A stretch of DNA of 64,000 bases from Porphyromonas sp. (GTDB lineage: Bacteria; Bacteroidota; Bacteroidia; Bacteroidales; Porphyromonadaceae): the NCBI GenBank assembly GCA_022772085.1, contig JALFBN010000017.1, positions 186,001 to 250,000 on the forward strand, given 5' to 3'. The notes beneath the pieces were generated by a model. It did no database searches. It saw only the letters and a list, made by a program, of their open reading frames with translations, and had not been told where the DNA came from. Positions 10,701-19,046 of this stretch are shown one piece after another (the stretch's first letter is position 1; every line of letters starts with the position of its first letter). Made by a program: the position numbers and the translations under genes.

Positions 10701-12221
10701 ACATTCAAAACCTCCGTTTAGGAGAGGTTTCCATGTGATCTCTCTCCCCATTTGATCCTTATCGCCATTGGCATTGATAATCGTGTATAAAGCGGTTTCC
10801 TTTGATGGGAACGCCGTTTCGTAGGGAAGAGTAATAGCACTCCCTACGACAAGAGATTCAGAAGTAGTCGCCACACCGACGCCCTGTTCATTGCGAGGTG
10901 TAACCTCATAACTATAAATACCGATTTGCCCAACTTCTTGATCCAAATACTCCGTTTGAGTCAAACCCGTGGCAATAACATGCTCATCAGGGAGCCGCTT
11001 TACATCGTAGAAGACCTCATTGGGCAAAAAGCCTCTATTAGCCCCGATAGTGGGTTTAAGCCATGTAATCTTTACCGCTTTATCAGACAGTTTTTCCAGC
11101 CTTAACTGCTGTATAGCTCCCGGGCGATCCATCCCAATATAGATTGTAATAGTCGATGCCTCTCCCTTGCCTTGAGCATTTGAAGCAACAACAGAGTATT
11201 CATATAGTCCCGAAGTTGTAACAATATCGTCATACGCCAACTCAGCTCCGGCAGCAGCTCCAATCCATTTTTTTATTTCCGCACCACCTCTGTAAAGGGT
11301 TATATCACATTTATCTAGGGCAGATCCTCCATGCGTGGCAGTGGGAGCCGTTAGGGAGACTTTGCCAAGGAGTGTGCCGTTAAGACCGGGCTCTACCCCG
11401 AAGTGCGACACGGAACTCGGAGCTCCTTCCTTGATATTGCTGTATGGAATATCAACTCCCGTTATCTGAATACTCTCGGGATAGTCATACTCTTGACGAA
11501 CCAAGCCCGTAGTAGGATCTATCTCCAACCAACGATACTCTCGGGAGGTTGTGGCAGCCCAATAAAACCTCTGTGTATCGTGATTGAACGTTGCCGACTG
11601 TGAGGTAATTGCAGGGAAATAATCGCCTCCTCCCATATCAGTCTCCGTTCCATCCGCCGCTACATTGCAGAGGACTCCGTATTCATCTTCGCATAGGAGT
11701 TTACCATCAGTCGTCGCAGTCAATGTGAGGTAACGCTTGGATAGCTTTGCCACCTTCTCAGTAGCCCCAGTCACAAGATTGACCTTTAGGAGCGTACTCC
11801 GATTGCCTTCGAGACCAAGGGCATACATTGTGGACGACGTATAGTCATAGGTCATATCATAAAAAAGAGTGGTCATGTGACTATAATCTGCCAACGACGT
11901 AAAACGCCCCTCGACAAAGTCATAGGTACCCCAAGCAATAGGCTCTGCCCCTCCGGGAATGGAGCGATAGGTATAACAGTAGTAGGTTTTGCCGGCAAAA
12001 GCTCCTGCGGCAACGGAGAAATTATGCTTGTGCAGGAGTTTGAAGTCCGACGGATCGGTTGCCGAGAATGTACACGCCCCCACATCATCGGGGTGGGACT
12101 CATTTTGGACAACCCATCCATACACAGATCTTGATAGATCTTGTGCGGACAAACGCCCCTCTCCAAAAAGCGAGATAATGAGCGCAAAGAGAGCTGTAAT
12201 CGAAAAGTGAATTTGCTTCAT
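7713..12221 (-). CDS. Giant T9SS surface protein: Fn3-like, cleaved-adhesin and carboxypeptidase-regulatory-like domains
   Basis: Secreted protein of about 1,500 residues. The start is taken at the internal Met (MKQIHFSITALFAL), which begins a clean signal peptide ending LSAQ; an in-frame ATG lies 24 nt upstream. Approximate order: an N-terminal beta-propeller-like region (to ~270), Fn3-like repeats (~280-470), a cleaved-adhesin-type jelly roll (ITWKPLLNGGF, DDWLITPPFSIEKGRRYKI), two carboxypeptidase-regulatory-like beta-sandwiches (~640-800, e.g. GTLHGIVSHGTTPIAGA and SVSGTIKTTSDKMIPGAKI), Fn3-like regions, a second adhesin-like domain (~1150-1350), and a T9SS type A tail (ILVYPNPTTGIVRI to the end). 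The cleaved-adhesin type is known from gingipain and hemagglutinin adhesins, so an adhesive role is inferred. No catalytic motif was seen. Confidence 0.88.
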   Translation of the reverse strand: MKQIHFSITALFALIISLFGEGRLSAQDLSRSVYGWVVQNESHPDDVGACTFSATDPSDFKLLHKHNFSVAAGAFAGKTYYCYTYRSIPGGAEPIAWGTYDFVEGRFTSLADYSHMTTLFYDMTYDYTSSTMYALGLEGNRSTLLKVNLVTGATEKVAKLSKRYLTLTATTDGKLLCEDEYGVLCNVAADGTETDMGGGDYFPAITSQSATFNHDTQRFYWAATTSREYRWLEIDPTTGLVRQEYDYPESIQITGVDIPYSNIKEGAPSSVSHFGVEPGLNGTLLGKVSLTAPTATHGGSALDKCDITLYRGGAEIKKWIGAAAGAELAYDDIVTTSGLYEYSVVASNAQGKGEASTITIYIGMDRPGAIQQLRLEKLSDKAVKITWLKPTIGANRGFLPNEVFYDVKRLPDEHVIATGLTQTEYLDQEVGQIGIYSYEVTPRNEQGVGVATTSESLVVGSAITLPYETAFPSKETALYTIINANGDKDQMGREITWKPLLNGGFECSYSQKSGDDWLITPPFSIEKGRRYKIDIEASAYSYEMPELMAVHVGAHPEVASMGACLADHVVGNDEGGRRHYYSYIAPREKSQDLHVGIHMHSAPDMFKLTVYRMVIREALEGTLHGIVSHGTTPIAGALISIEGVDAMTHSDESGVFTLSALPEGNYTIQIRAVGYKPLSQTIEISADKETKINFDMKPLSRISVSGTIKTTSDKMIPGAKILLRREEVDHSVHHVAYSDESGAFQISDIYEGDYTITCTRAGFATKQEQCSLTATSHYNIQLQQKAFAPRLVQAVEEGDGTLVSWQAPQHADTIRFYKGEGVARLGVQEYGSHSIVGTVYRREMALLSVSWMTDEFKGPHKSVDLVVFALDGDGEPTNKILFEKVNIPNTDNQWNRYELPKPMDLPQGALIALRYNGFLSLLADAGVQGGLSFERHVHVLCRDYTSAPFEYLDQHNMEKNYLLSIEMAPLGSDMKMQKPLYAPTRYEVSRIAQQDATETSVAMVDGNLFSGKDPSWRSLPMGYYQYQVKAVYEGGLRSNPARSQSLGKDRETTLTLHLTADASNAHLEDAKITLTPSDNPDGVVSLEGMTSDLRTLQLPKGIYSLTALLDGFDPIHQRLDLSTSNTYEQTLLFVERKLPAYNLKALKTGIPFQRKVVWNEDKFIFDGMENAPTFSTSLATGGQEWTMLDLDGNMTAEFESVTFPHMGEKMAFITFNPSETEPAILPFEPRSAPYAGRQYLAAFTSRKITGKELTHNVLISPPLKYDTDFVFQFAGRSFLNTPGKNFYRVGYATHPIGQDLAGIVWLNDSEVLPDDKWEVFKFVVPEKAQYVILQHAAEPGYFAMFDNLFIGEPSPYADGTVSKPARDRALYTLYLDNKIVAKDLKEPRYTLSNIPVGMHQLSVAAVYGGVETERIVITIEVSQEDALAEVSSEHEILVYPNPTTGIVRIQGGSSEWQLRSLTGLILLSGVGDQVDLTALPEGVYLLQLTGERGEHTVRIVKQ

Positions 12222-12800
12222 ATTTAAATAGTAATGTTTGATCAACTCTTGGGGCGGAAAAAGAAGTCAGGATGCTCTATTCTCAGAAGCAACAACAGAG
12301 AAGCCAAATGGAGAATATCCGACAAGGATCATCATCCACAAGGCTTAGCACAATCTATTTATACAATTCTTTCCTGAAACAAAAATACTCTTTTTGGGAT
12401 AAACTAATGGCAAAAGAGATCAAGAGAGTGAGGCTGATTGGAGTGATTAGCCAGAGTATAAATGTAAAACGAGCGGTAAAAAGAGACGGATAACGCTCGC
12501 TCGCCTCAACAAACATAGGTATATTGCAATCAATGATTTAAGCCATAATAATAGCAAAATCCTGTCGCGAAACATAGCATTATTCGCGACAAGAAAGCGA
12601 TATATTCTGATGAACAAAACCCCAACAGAGAGGGGCGAAAAGGGAATCCCTGCCACGACCAACGAAGGCTGAGGCAGGGATTGTTTTTTTATATGCGTGG
12701 TAGAAGCGAAACGGCTGTTTCGGCTTCGGTCACTGAAGAGGTGTACGGGCTAGGCAGCGTACTACGAGCCTTTGCCGACACACCCTAATCGGGGAGAAGA
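12222..12800. other. Intergenic region between the two giant T9SS protein genes
   Basis: About 580 bp without a convincing gene. It holds a terminator-like hairpin at 12645-12690 and a small GC hairpin near 12621-12636. A 73-codon plus-strand reading (12272-12493) has no recognisable domain and atypical composition and was not called. The upstream region of the adhesin-like gene must lie at its left end, but no good TAnnTTTG box was found. Confidence 0.6.
12645..12690. terminator. Hairpin with T-run downstream of the BspA-like gene
   Basis: AATCCCTGCC (12645-12654) pairs with GGCAGGGATT (12673-12682), followed by GTTTTTTT on the plus strand. The only long gene nearby that could use it is the minus-strand BspA-like gene ending at 12801, for which the T-tract is weak (CCCTTTTC). 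Direction is therefore uncertain; it may work both ways. Confidence 0.6.
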
Positions 12801-15800
12801 TTAGCGCACGACGATGAGCGAAAGACTCTTCGTGCCGACCTTGACGAGGTAAGAGCCATCCGACAAGGTTGCGATATTGATACGAGCCTTGCCCTCGGCA
12901 TCCGTCTCCGTCGAGAGGAGACAAACGCCCTCTAGTGAATAGATCGCCACGGGAGTGTAAGCTGCACTACCGGACAAGAAGACAACATCCTTAGCGGGAT
13001 TGGGATAAAGGATGAGCGGATCGGTTGCCACAGCTTCGAGAGCGGTATCTTCCTTGAACTCGGCTTGGATCTTCGTCGCCTCCGTTACCTCAAAGCTCTT
13101 GGCACTGGTAATATCCGTGCCGTTGGCTGTGATCTTGTGGAGCGTGTAGCCCTTATCGGGCGTTGCCGTAACGGTAAGGCGTGTACCATAAGGCACTGCC
13201 GCGAGGTTGTCATACCCGGTGACAGATAGTTTGCCGTGGGCAGACTCTGCAACTGTTACCGCAAAGGTCTCCTTCACGAACTCGCCTTGGATCGTCGTCG
13301 CCTCCGTTACCACAAAGCTCTTGGCACTGGTAATATCTGTGCCGTTGGCTGTGATCTTGTGGAGCGTGTAATGCGCATCGGGCGTTGCCGTAACGGTGAG
13401 GCGTGCACCGTAAGGCACTGCCGAGAGGTTGTCGCACCCTGCTACGGATAGTTTGCCGTGGGCAGACTCAGCGACCGTTACGGCAAAAGTCTTGACAACG
13501 AAGGTCGTCTTCACCACCACTTCTGCCTCACCGACCGTTGCTTCAAAAGTCGTGCGCCCGGTGTAGAAGGGGAGCTCGATCTCCTCAGCACCCACGAGCC
13601 ACTTATCGACATTGTAACCGGCATCGGGGTGAGCCGTGATCACGAGTTTGTCATCTTTGCGAGCACGACTGCCGGAGGTGAAGGGCTGACCATTTTTGGT
13701 AGCTGTGAGATGTCCATGCCCTGCAGAGGTGAATCGCACCACATACTCGGGGACTTTCGTAAAGGTAGCCACCACCTCGGTAGCACTCGTGAGGGTAAAG
13801 CTCTTGGCTTGGGTTATATCTACGCCATTAGCCTTGATCTGAGCGAGCGACCAACCATCAGCGGGCTGTGCCTCTACGGTGAGCTTAGTACCGAGCTCGA
13901 ACTCACGCTCTGACGTGCCAACGAGCTGGAGTGTACCCTCACCGACGGTGCGGAGTGTCACAGCGGCGGTTGGGATGGTAACGTGCAGATCCAAGAGCAT
14001 ATCACGCACGGCATCGAAGCTGTAAATGTAGTGCCATTGTCCATCGGTGTCGGTGATTCGAAGACCTATTTGATAAAGGGCACTGCGCTGGCCGTTAATT
14101 GTCAGTGTAGCATCGAAGCGAGCGGGATAGACATATTCGATCTCGACTTTAGCCCCCTTAGCAACGGTGCTGGGGAGGGGCTTCTCGACGCCGTTTTCAC
14201 GATAGACAATCTGCATCTTCGCATTGTTGCATGTGGCACCGATGGCATAGCTATCACGGCAACCATCGCCAGAGCCTTCAAAATCCGTTGGCACAAAGTG
14301 CCCAGTGTACGCCTTGATGGCATATCCCTTGGCGGCAGCAATAGAGGTCGTACTATGCGCTACATGATATGAACGTACAGCGAAGTATTCATCATGCTCT
14401 GGATTATCACTTTTGAGATAGGTCAGCAATAACTTCTTCTCCGCTACATTAAGATCCGTAGGCAGACTCCGATAGAAGTCATCCCATGCACATGCTCCCA
14501 TACGAGGGATAATAGCTTGGGGACATTGTAAGATTGCCAATTTGGGCGAAGCGACGAGCGAGCGTAACTGATCAAAAGCACCATATAAAGAGAGTCCCTC
14601 GATATTGGGATTGCGGCTAAGATCCAGTTGCTCAATCGACAACATATTGGTCAATCTAAGTGATTGGATCTGTTGCCAAGCACTCGGGTCGATGCTCTTC
14701 CACGGAAGAGACTCAATATAGATCGTTGGTAGAGTCTCGGGGAGTTTCAAATCCTCTTGTCGGACGATCTTGAGATCTTTCAGTACGAGGTCGGTCAACT
14801 TCGTATTACTTGTCAGATCAAGCGTAGAGATGGCATTGCGTGATATACCCAGATAGGCGAGCTTGGTCATCTTGCTGAGATCAAGCTCTGAGAGGGTACT
14901 GGGATGCGGAGTGCTCCAAGGGAGGCTTGCATCATTACGACCATTAATATGTCCGATGTGAAGGTGTGTGATATTTTCCACATGCCCCCACTCAATAGCA
15001 GCGACATTTTGAAGCACATCAATAATCCTGATCGGGGTATGAGCGGGACGCTTCTTTTCGTAGACCTTTACCACGGGATTTTCTTCGGCAGCGGTGATAC
15101 CACTAAAGCGAGATCCCCCCATCCGTGTTTGACAGAGGTAGCGTCCACCGCCACAATCCACAGCAAAAGAGATCGGTGTATCGTTAGATCCGTCGGAGAA
15201 GTAGAAGTATAGCGGATCGCCTGCATGCGTCTGCTCTGTGGAGAAACTACCGATCAAATCCCACTCCGAAGCCTCAGGTGTAAAGTCCGCCACCTCTGCA
15301 GAGAAGGTCATCGGCTCGGTAAGCGTGAGGTCATAACGATTGATACCTCCCAAGTCCGCGCCATTGAAGAGGAGCTTTTGGAGGAGCTTACCCGACTCCA
15401 ATTGGGCGTAGATGGTAAGTTTCGTACCAATAGGGAGGGAGCTACCACTGGGGACATTTTGCGCTCCATTCTTCACGACAATGGTACATCCAGCCACCTG
15501 ATTGATCGTAACGGTTGCCTCCGTAGCACTACTCTCAATGGGGTGATAGGTGTACTTATCATGAAAGTAGTCGTAATAATCTCTATTGGGGTCGTTTTTT
15601 TCGTTCTTGTACTCCTCTAGGAGAGGTGCAGGCACATAGACATCGAGGGTTTTACGTGGATCTCCAAAACCACTTGGGTTGTTTTGCCATGTACAGATCC
15701 TGTACTGTGCCTTTACAGGAGCGTGCAAGATGAGCTTTTGAGGAGCGATAGGCTCTAGGTATTGCTTGTTATTCCTCCAAATCAGGTTGCAAGTAACAAT

Positions 15801-18488
15801 GGTACTCCCCATACTCACCTCGCTGAGGGCATCGCACCCATCAAAGAGGTAAGTAGGTACAGATCGGATGCTTGCACCGACAAAGGCAGAGGTCAGAGAG
15901 GGACACTGAGCAAAAGCACCTTCGCCCAAGAGCGTTACAGAAGAGGGGACATTAAGCGCCCCTGCAAGAGAGGCACAACGCAAGAATGCTCCCGGATGGA
16001 TCTCCGTAATACCCTCTAGAGAGGGCATACTCGTAATACCCGACCTTGAGAATGCATACTGCCCGATGCGACGAAGAGAACTGGGGAATTGAAGAGCCGT
16101 AACAGCCGTCTGACCTCGATAGGCATTGACGGCAATGAACTCCACGCCATCGGGGATCACCACAGTACCCGTCGCCTTGCGATCGAGCCAAATACCCTGT
16201 GCCGTTTTTACCTCTTGGAGCTTGGGGCAATCCTCCCAGAAGGGGTTGCCTTGTGTATGCTGAAGGGCGGGCAACGTCACTTTAGCAAGCTCTGAGCAAC
16301 CTTGGAATGCACGAGCATAAATTGCCGTGACTCCCGTAGCCTCCAGCTCCGTCATCTGCTTACATTTCTCAAAAGCCCCATAACAGATTGTCTTGATCGA
16401 GGGATCCAAGGTTACTTTGCCCACGGCTTTGCTTTCAGGATAGTAGAAGAGGACACCATCTGCACCGACAACGGTCTCCAAGAGAGGACAAAGGTAAAAA
16501 CGATAACCAAAAAATCTGCCCGGATTACCAGCAACCTCCGTAGAGAAGTAGGCATCGGTCTCAATAATCATTTCTTCATCCCACTTTGAATATCCAGGAT
16601 GCGTATCCAAATGACGAGCCTCGAGCCAAGTATAGCGAAGTTTGGGGAAGTCCACCTTTGTGAGTTTATCACACTGAGTGATGCCGTAGCACTCCTCGAC
16701 ATTCACCCCCTTGATCGAGGTGACTGTGGGGTTGTTGATAAAAGCCTTTTTACCGATCACTCGGACACTTGCGGGCAGCTCGATGTCGCCGGTTGCATTA
16801 TTCCAACTGACGAGGGTATCTGCCTTGATGATCATACCGGTCATCTCCTGACCATTGAGATCGTAAAACTTCCAGTTTTTGTCACGCACAAGTTCGAGAT
16901 CACTAGCGTAGGCATTGTTATCCTCTTCGGTAGTAGCGATCTTCGCTAGGAGTATCAATTTGCCAGCCGTAGCCTCTTGTTTGAGATCGGGGAGGGCGGT
17001 GTAGAAGCGATTCAACTCGCCCTCTTGGATGCGGTTACCTGCAATAGCGACCGAGCGTACCCCTTGGAGAGCCTCGCTAGTAGTCGGGGTATGGATCTCT
17101 TTGAGCTGATTACGACTGCACCTTAAGTTCGTAAGGAGCGGATTGTTGATGGTAAGCTCCGTGAGTTTATTACTACTCAAGTCTGCCTCTTTGAGCTGTT
17201 TTGCTCCACTGAGATCCAATGTACCACTGAGGGCATTGTAGGAGACATTTAACTGCTGTACCGAGGCAAGAGGAGCCTCGTCGATGTGAGTCAAATTTCG
17301 ACAACCGTTAATAGTAAGGGTCTCTAGCCCTGAGGGAGGAAATACAACAGCCTGCAGGGTATCACAAGAGCGGATCTCGAGCCCCTTTAGCGGGTTACGA
17401 GAGAGGTCTAGCTGCTCCAAACCGGAGATCCTAGAGAGGGAGAGTCGCTCCAACTGAGAGTAGGAGGCGAGGTCGGGGAGTAGCGACTGGGAGACATAAC
17501 TGAGGTCTAATTTTTTGAGTTGAGTTGCTCTAGAGAGATCAAGCTGCGTCATCACAGCCCGGGGCGTGTCGAAGCAATCGAAATCGGTTCCGTAAACTTT
17601 GATCTCAGGATCTGCGACAGCACTTTCGAGCCACTGCATACCCTTGAACTGATAGTAGGTTGGTTCTTGACTAGAATACACTGGACTTGCAAGGGCAAAT
17701 AGGCGGATCTTGCCATCACCAAGGTCCATACCTACGACCTTCCCCTCGGTGTAGCTTCCGACCCAAGGGAGAGCGCGTTCCAAACGCTCACCTTGGCGCA
17801 ACGTTATCTTCACAGAGGCAATGGGTGTAGATCGGTCAATCTGAACAACTCGAGTGAAGATACGGGCGGGAAATGTTGCGGGCATTTTCGCCAGCACCGC
17901 CTCATTGGCAACAAAGATGTAGCACTGGTCATCCCCCCATGGAGAGGAGAATGGAAATGCATCGGGGGCTATCGTTTTGAGGTTTACCGCCTCCGAGAGG
18001 TCTACCGACCAAGGGGCACTTTTATTAAATGCCTCTTTGCCGATCTCCTCTACTTGGGGGAGGGTGTAAAACTTAGGCTTCAAAGCCCATGCGAGAGCCG
18101 CTGTACCGATCTTTTTGAGTTGGGGGAAGTCCACTTCGTGGAACTGCCACGCATTCAGACGATCTCCAAGCCGATAGAGTGCGGAATCCTCTAAGATCTC
18201 CACCTCAGGAGCCGAGAAGTCTATAACAGATCGCATCTCTCGACAAGCATTCTTGCCCACTTTGCGCACCTTATTGAGGTGCAGAGCCGTCACTTTGTTG
18301 TTTTTTAGGAATACGTTGGGAGCAATCTCCGTAACGTCATCGGGGATCGTGACTATCCCCGATGCGCCACTCCATGAGGTAAGGACACCACCCTCAACGA
18401 CGGGTCCCGTCTCCTGCGCCTCTAGCGTACCCCACCCAACGAGGGAGAGGAGACAGAGTAGCGCTACATAGTGTAGTAGTTTTGTCAT
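12801..18488 (-). CDS. BspA-type leucine-rich repeat surface protein with bacterial repeat domains and T9SS tail
   Basis: Secreted protein of 1,895 residues. A signal peptide (ending LEAQ) is followed by BspA/LRR_5-type repeats (GIVTIPDDVTEIAPNVFLKN). Classical LDLS-type LRRs follow (~310-520, SRATQLKKLDLSYVSQ), then a second LRR_5 block (~560-960) and a second LDLS block (~1190-1330). Next come beta-rich repeat modules of the Flg_new_2/bacterial-repeat kind (~1500-1810, HGKLSVAG, VPYGARLTVTATPD), of which the last two are nearly identical 74-residue copies. The tail (LILYPNPAKDVVFLSG to the end) is a T9SS type A sorting domain. BspA relatives bind fibronectin or fibrinogen and promote coaggregation, so an adhesin role is inferred. 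It stands alone, with ~560 bp of non-coding DNA before it. Confidence 0.9.
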   Translation of the reverse strand: MTKLLHYVALLCLLSLVGWGTLEAQETGPVVEGGVLTSWSGASGIVTIPDDVTEIAPNVFLKNNKVTALHLNKVRKVGKNACREMRSVIDFSAPEVEILEDSALYRLGDRLNAWQFHEVDFPQLKKIGTAALAWALKPKFYTLPQVEEIGKEAFNKSAPWSVDLSEAVNLKTIAPDAFPFSSPWGDDQCYIFVANEAVLAKMPATFPARIFTRVVQIDRSTPIASVKITLRQGERLERALPWVGSYTEGKVVGMDLGDGKIRLFALASPVYSSQEPTYYQFKGMQWLESAVADPEIKVYGTDFDCFDTPRAVMTQLDLSRATQLKKLDLSYVSQSLLPDLASYSQLERLSLSRISGLEQLDLSRNPLKGLEIRSCDTLQAVVFPPSGLETLTINGCRNLTHIDEAPLASVQQLNVSYNALSGTLDLSGAKQLKEADLSSNKLTELTINNPLLTNLRCSRNQLKEIHTPTTSEALQGVRSVAIAGNRIQEGELNRFYTALPDLKQEATAGKLILLAKIATTEEDNNAYASDLELVRDKNWKFYDLNGQEMTGMIIKADTLVSWNNATGDIELPASVRVIGKKAFINNPTVTSIKGVNVEECYGITQCDKLTKVDFPKLRYTWLEARHLDTHPGYSKWDEEMIIETDAYFSTEVAGNPGRFFGYRFYLCPLLETVVGADGVLFYYPESKAVGKVTLDPSIKTICYGAFEKCKQMTELEATGVTAIYARAFQGCSELAKVTLPALQHTQGNPFWEDCPKLQEVKTAQGIWLDRKATGTVVIPDGVEFIAVNAYRGQTAVTALQFPSSLRRIGQYAFSRSGITSMPSLEGITEIHPGAFLRCASLAGALNVPSSVTLLGEGAFAQCPSLTSAFVGASIRSVPTYLFDGCDALSEVSMGSTIVTCNLIWRNNKQYLEPIAPQKLILHAPVKAQYRICTWQNNPSGFGDPRKTLDVYVPAPLLEEYKNEKNDPNRDYYDYFHDKYTYHPIESSATEATVTINQVAGCTIVVKNGAQNVPSGSSLPIGTKLTIYAQLESGKLLQKLLFNGADLGGINRYDLTLTEPMTFSAEVADFTPEASEWDLIGSFSTEQTHAGDPLYFYFSDGSNDTPISFAVDCGGGRYLCQTRMGGSRFSGITAAEENPVVKVYEKKRPAHTPIRIIDVLQNVAAIEWGHVENITHLHIGHINGRNDASLPWSTPHPSTLSELDLSKMTKLAYLGISRNAISTLDLTSNTKLTDLVLKDLKIVRQEDLKLPETLPTIYIESLPWKSIDPSAWQQIQSLRLTNMLSIEQLDLSRNPNIEGLSLYGAFDQLRSLVASPKLAILQCPQAIIPRMGACAWDDFYRSLPTDLNVAEKKLLLTYLKSDNPEHDEYFAVRSYHVAHSTTSIAAAKGYAIKAYTGHFVPTDFEGSGDGCRDSYAIGATCNNAKMQIVYRENGVEKPLPSTVAKGAKVEIEYVYPARFDATLTINGQRSALYQIGLRITDTDGQWHYIYSFDAVRDMLLDLHVTIPTAAVTLRTVGEGTLQLVGTSEREFELGTKLTVEAQPADGWSLAQIKANGVDITQAKSFTLTSATEVVATFTKVPEYVVRFTSAGHGHLTATKNGQPFTSGSRARKDDKLVITAHPDAGYNVDKWLVGAEEIELPFYTGRTTFEATVGEAEVVVKTTFVVKTFAVTVAESAHGKLSVAGCDNLSAVPYGARLTVTATPDAHYTLHKITANGTDITSAKSFVVTEATTIQGEFVKETFAVTVAESAHGKLSVTGYDNLAAVPYGTRLTVTATPDKGYTLHKITANGTDITSAKSFEVTEATKIQAEFKEDTALEAVATDPLILYPNPAKDVVFLSGSAAYTPVAIYSLEGVCLLSTETDAEGKARINIATLSDGSYLVKVGTKSLSLIVVR
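13050..13493 (-). repeat. Two tandem 222-bp in-gene repeats
   Basis: Two adjacent copies (about 13272-13493 and 13050-13271) inside the BspA-like gene encode near-identical 74-residue modules (TFAVTVAESAHGKLSV to TEATKIQAEF). The DNA copies also look about 90% identical by eye. The exact 222-bp period keeps the reading frame, so copy number could change by recombination without breaking the protein. Confidence 0.85.
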
Positions 18489-18700
18489 AGGTTTATTATT
18501 AATTACTAAAAGTCTATTGCCGGTCTACAAAAGGGTCTCTTGGTATAGAGAATCGCCCATTTTGGGTATTTTTTTGAGGAGCTAGTGGTATAGATGAAGG
18601 GATCTTGCCTGCGCACAGAAGTGAACAATTCGCCACAAACAGCACAAAAACATAGCACTTTGCAGTAAATACACCCCTATAAATATCTTTTAGGTATTAT

Positions 18701-18709
18701 GGGGGGGGG
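18701..18709. repeat. Homopolymeric G9 tract upstream of the BspA-like gene
   Basis: Nine consecutive G residues at 18701-18709, about 210 bp before the start of the BspA-like gene (C9 on its coding strand). Tracts of this kind are known sites of slipped-strand mispairing. Here it is outside any gene, so any effect would be on expression. Confidence 0.8.
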
Positions 18710-18883
18710 TATTTTGAAAAAGTACAAAAGAATTGTTTCGTAACGTATCAAAAAGCAAACAACGCCCCCACTCCCTCGAAAAGCCGAAGCCAAGAGGAAG
18801 CACAAGAGTAGCTAAAGGACTCTTTAATATAAATATAGAACATTGCTCCTTCATCGGTAATACTTTTTCAGCAATTACGGGTA

Positions 18884-18891
18884 CAAAAGTA
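18884..18891 (-). promoter_or_regulatory. Possible -7 box for the BspA-like gene
   Basis: TACTTTTG on the minus strand fits TAnnTTTG. If used, it gives a leader of about 390 nt that includes the C9 tract. No -33 TTTG was found at the expected distance, so this is tentative. Confidence 0.3.
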
Positions 18892-19046
18892 GCTCTTTTC
18901 GCGAAGCAAGCAACCTCCTTATATCATGAAATTTTTAATTTACAGGTAATTGCCAACGCTCTCACCCCCTGCCATTGGTAGGATTCATGCCGATTGGAGC
19001 GGATTTTTGTGCCCTCAGTCCACGCCCCCCCACACGCAAAAAAAAA

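Larger units (their letters stand above)
18489..19046. other. Long intergenic/leader region upstream of the BspA-like gene
   Basis: About 560 bp without a supported gene. It contains a run of nine G (18701-18709), a possible minus-strand -7 box at 18884-18891, and C7 and A9 runs near 19025-19046 just past the AAA_14/DUF4143 gene. The A9 run gives a T-run on the minus strand and may help terminate that gene. The 82-codon reading at 18733-18981 looks random and was not called. Confidence 0.55.

Noticed and set aside
12272-12493. 73-codon plus-strand ORF
   Set aside because: No signal, domain or ribosome site, with random-like composition in an AT-rich gap.
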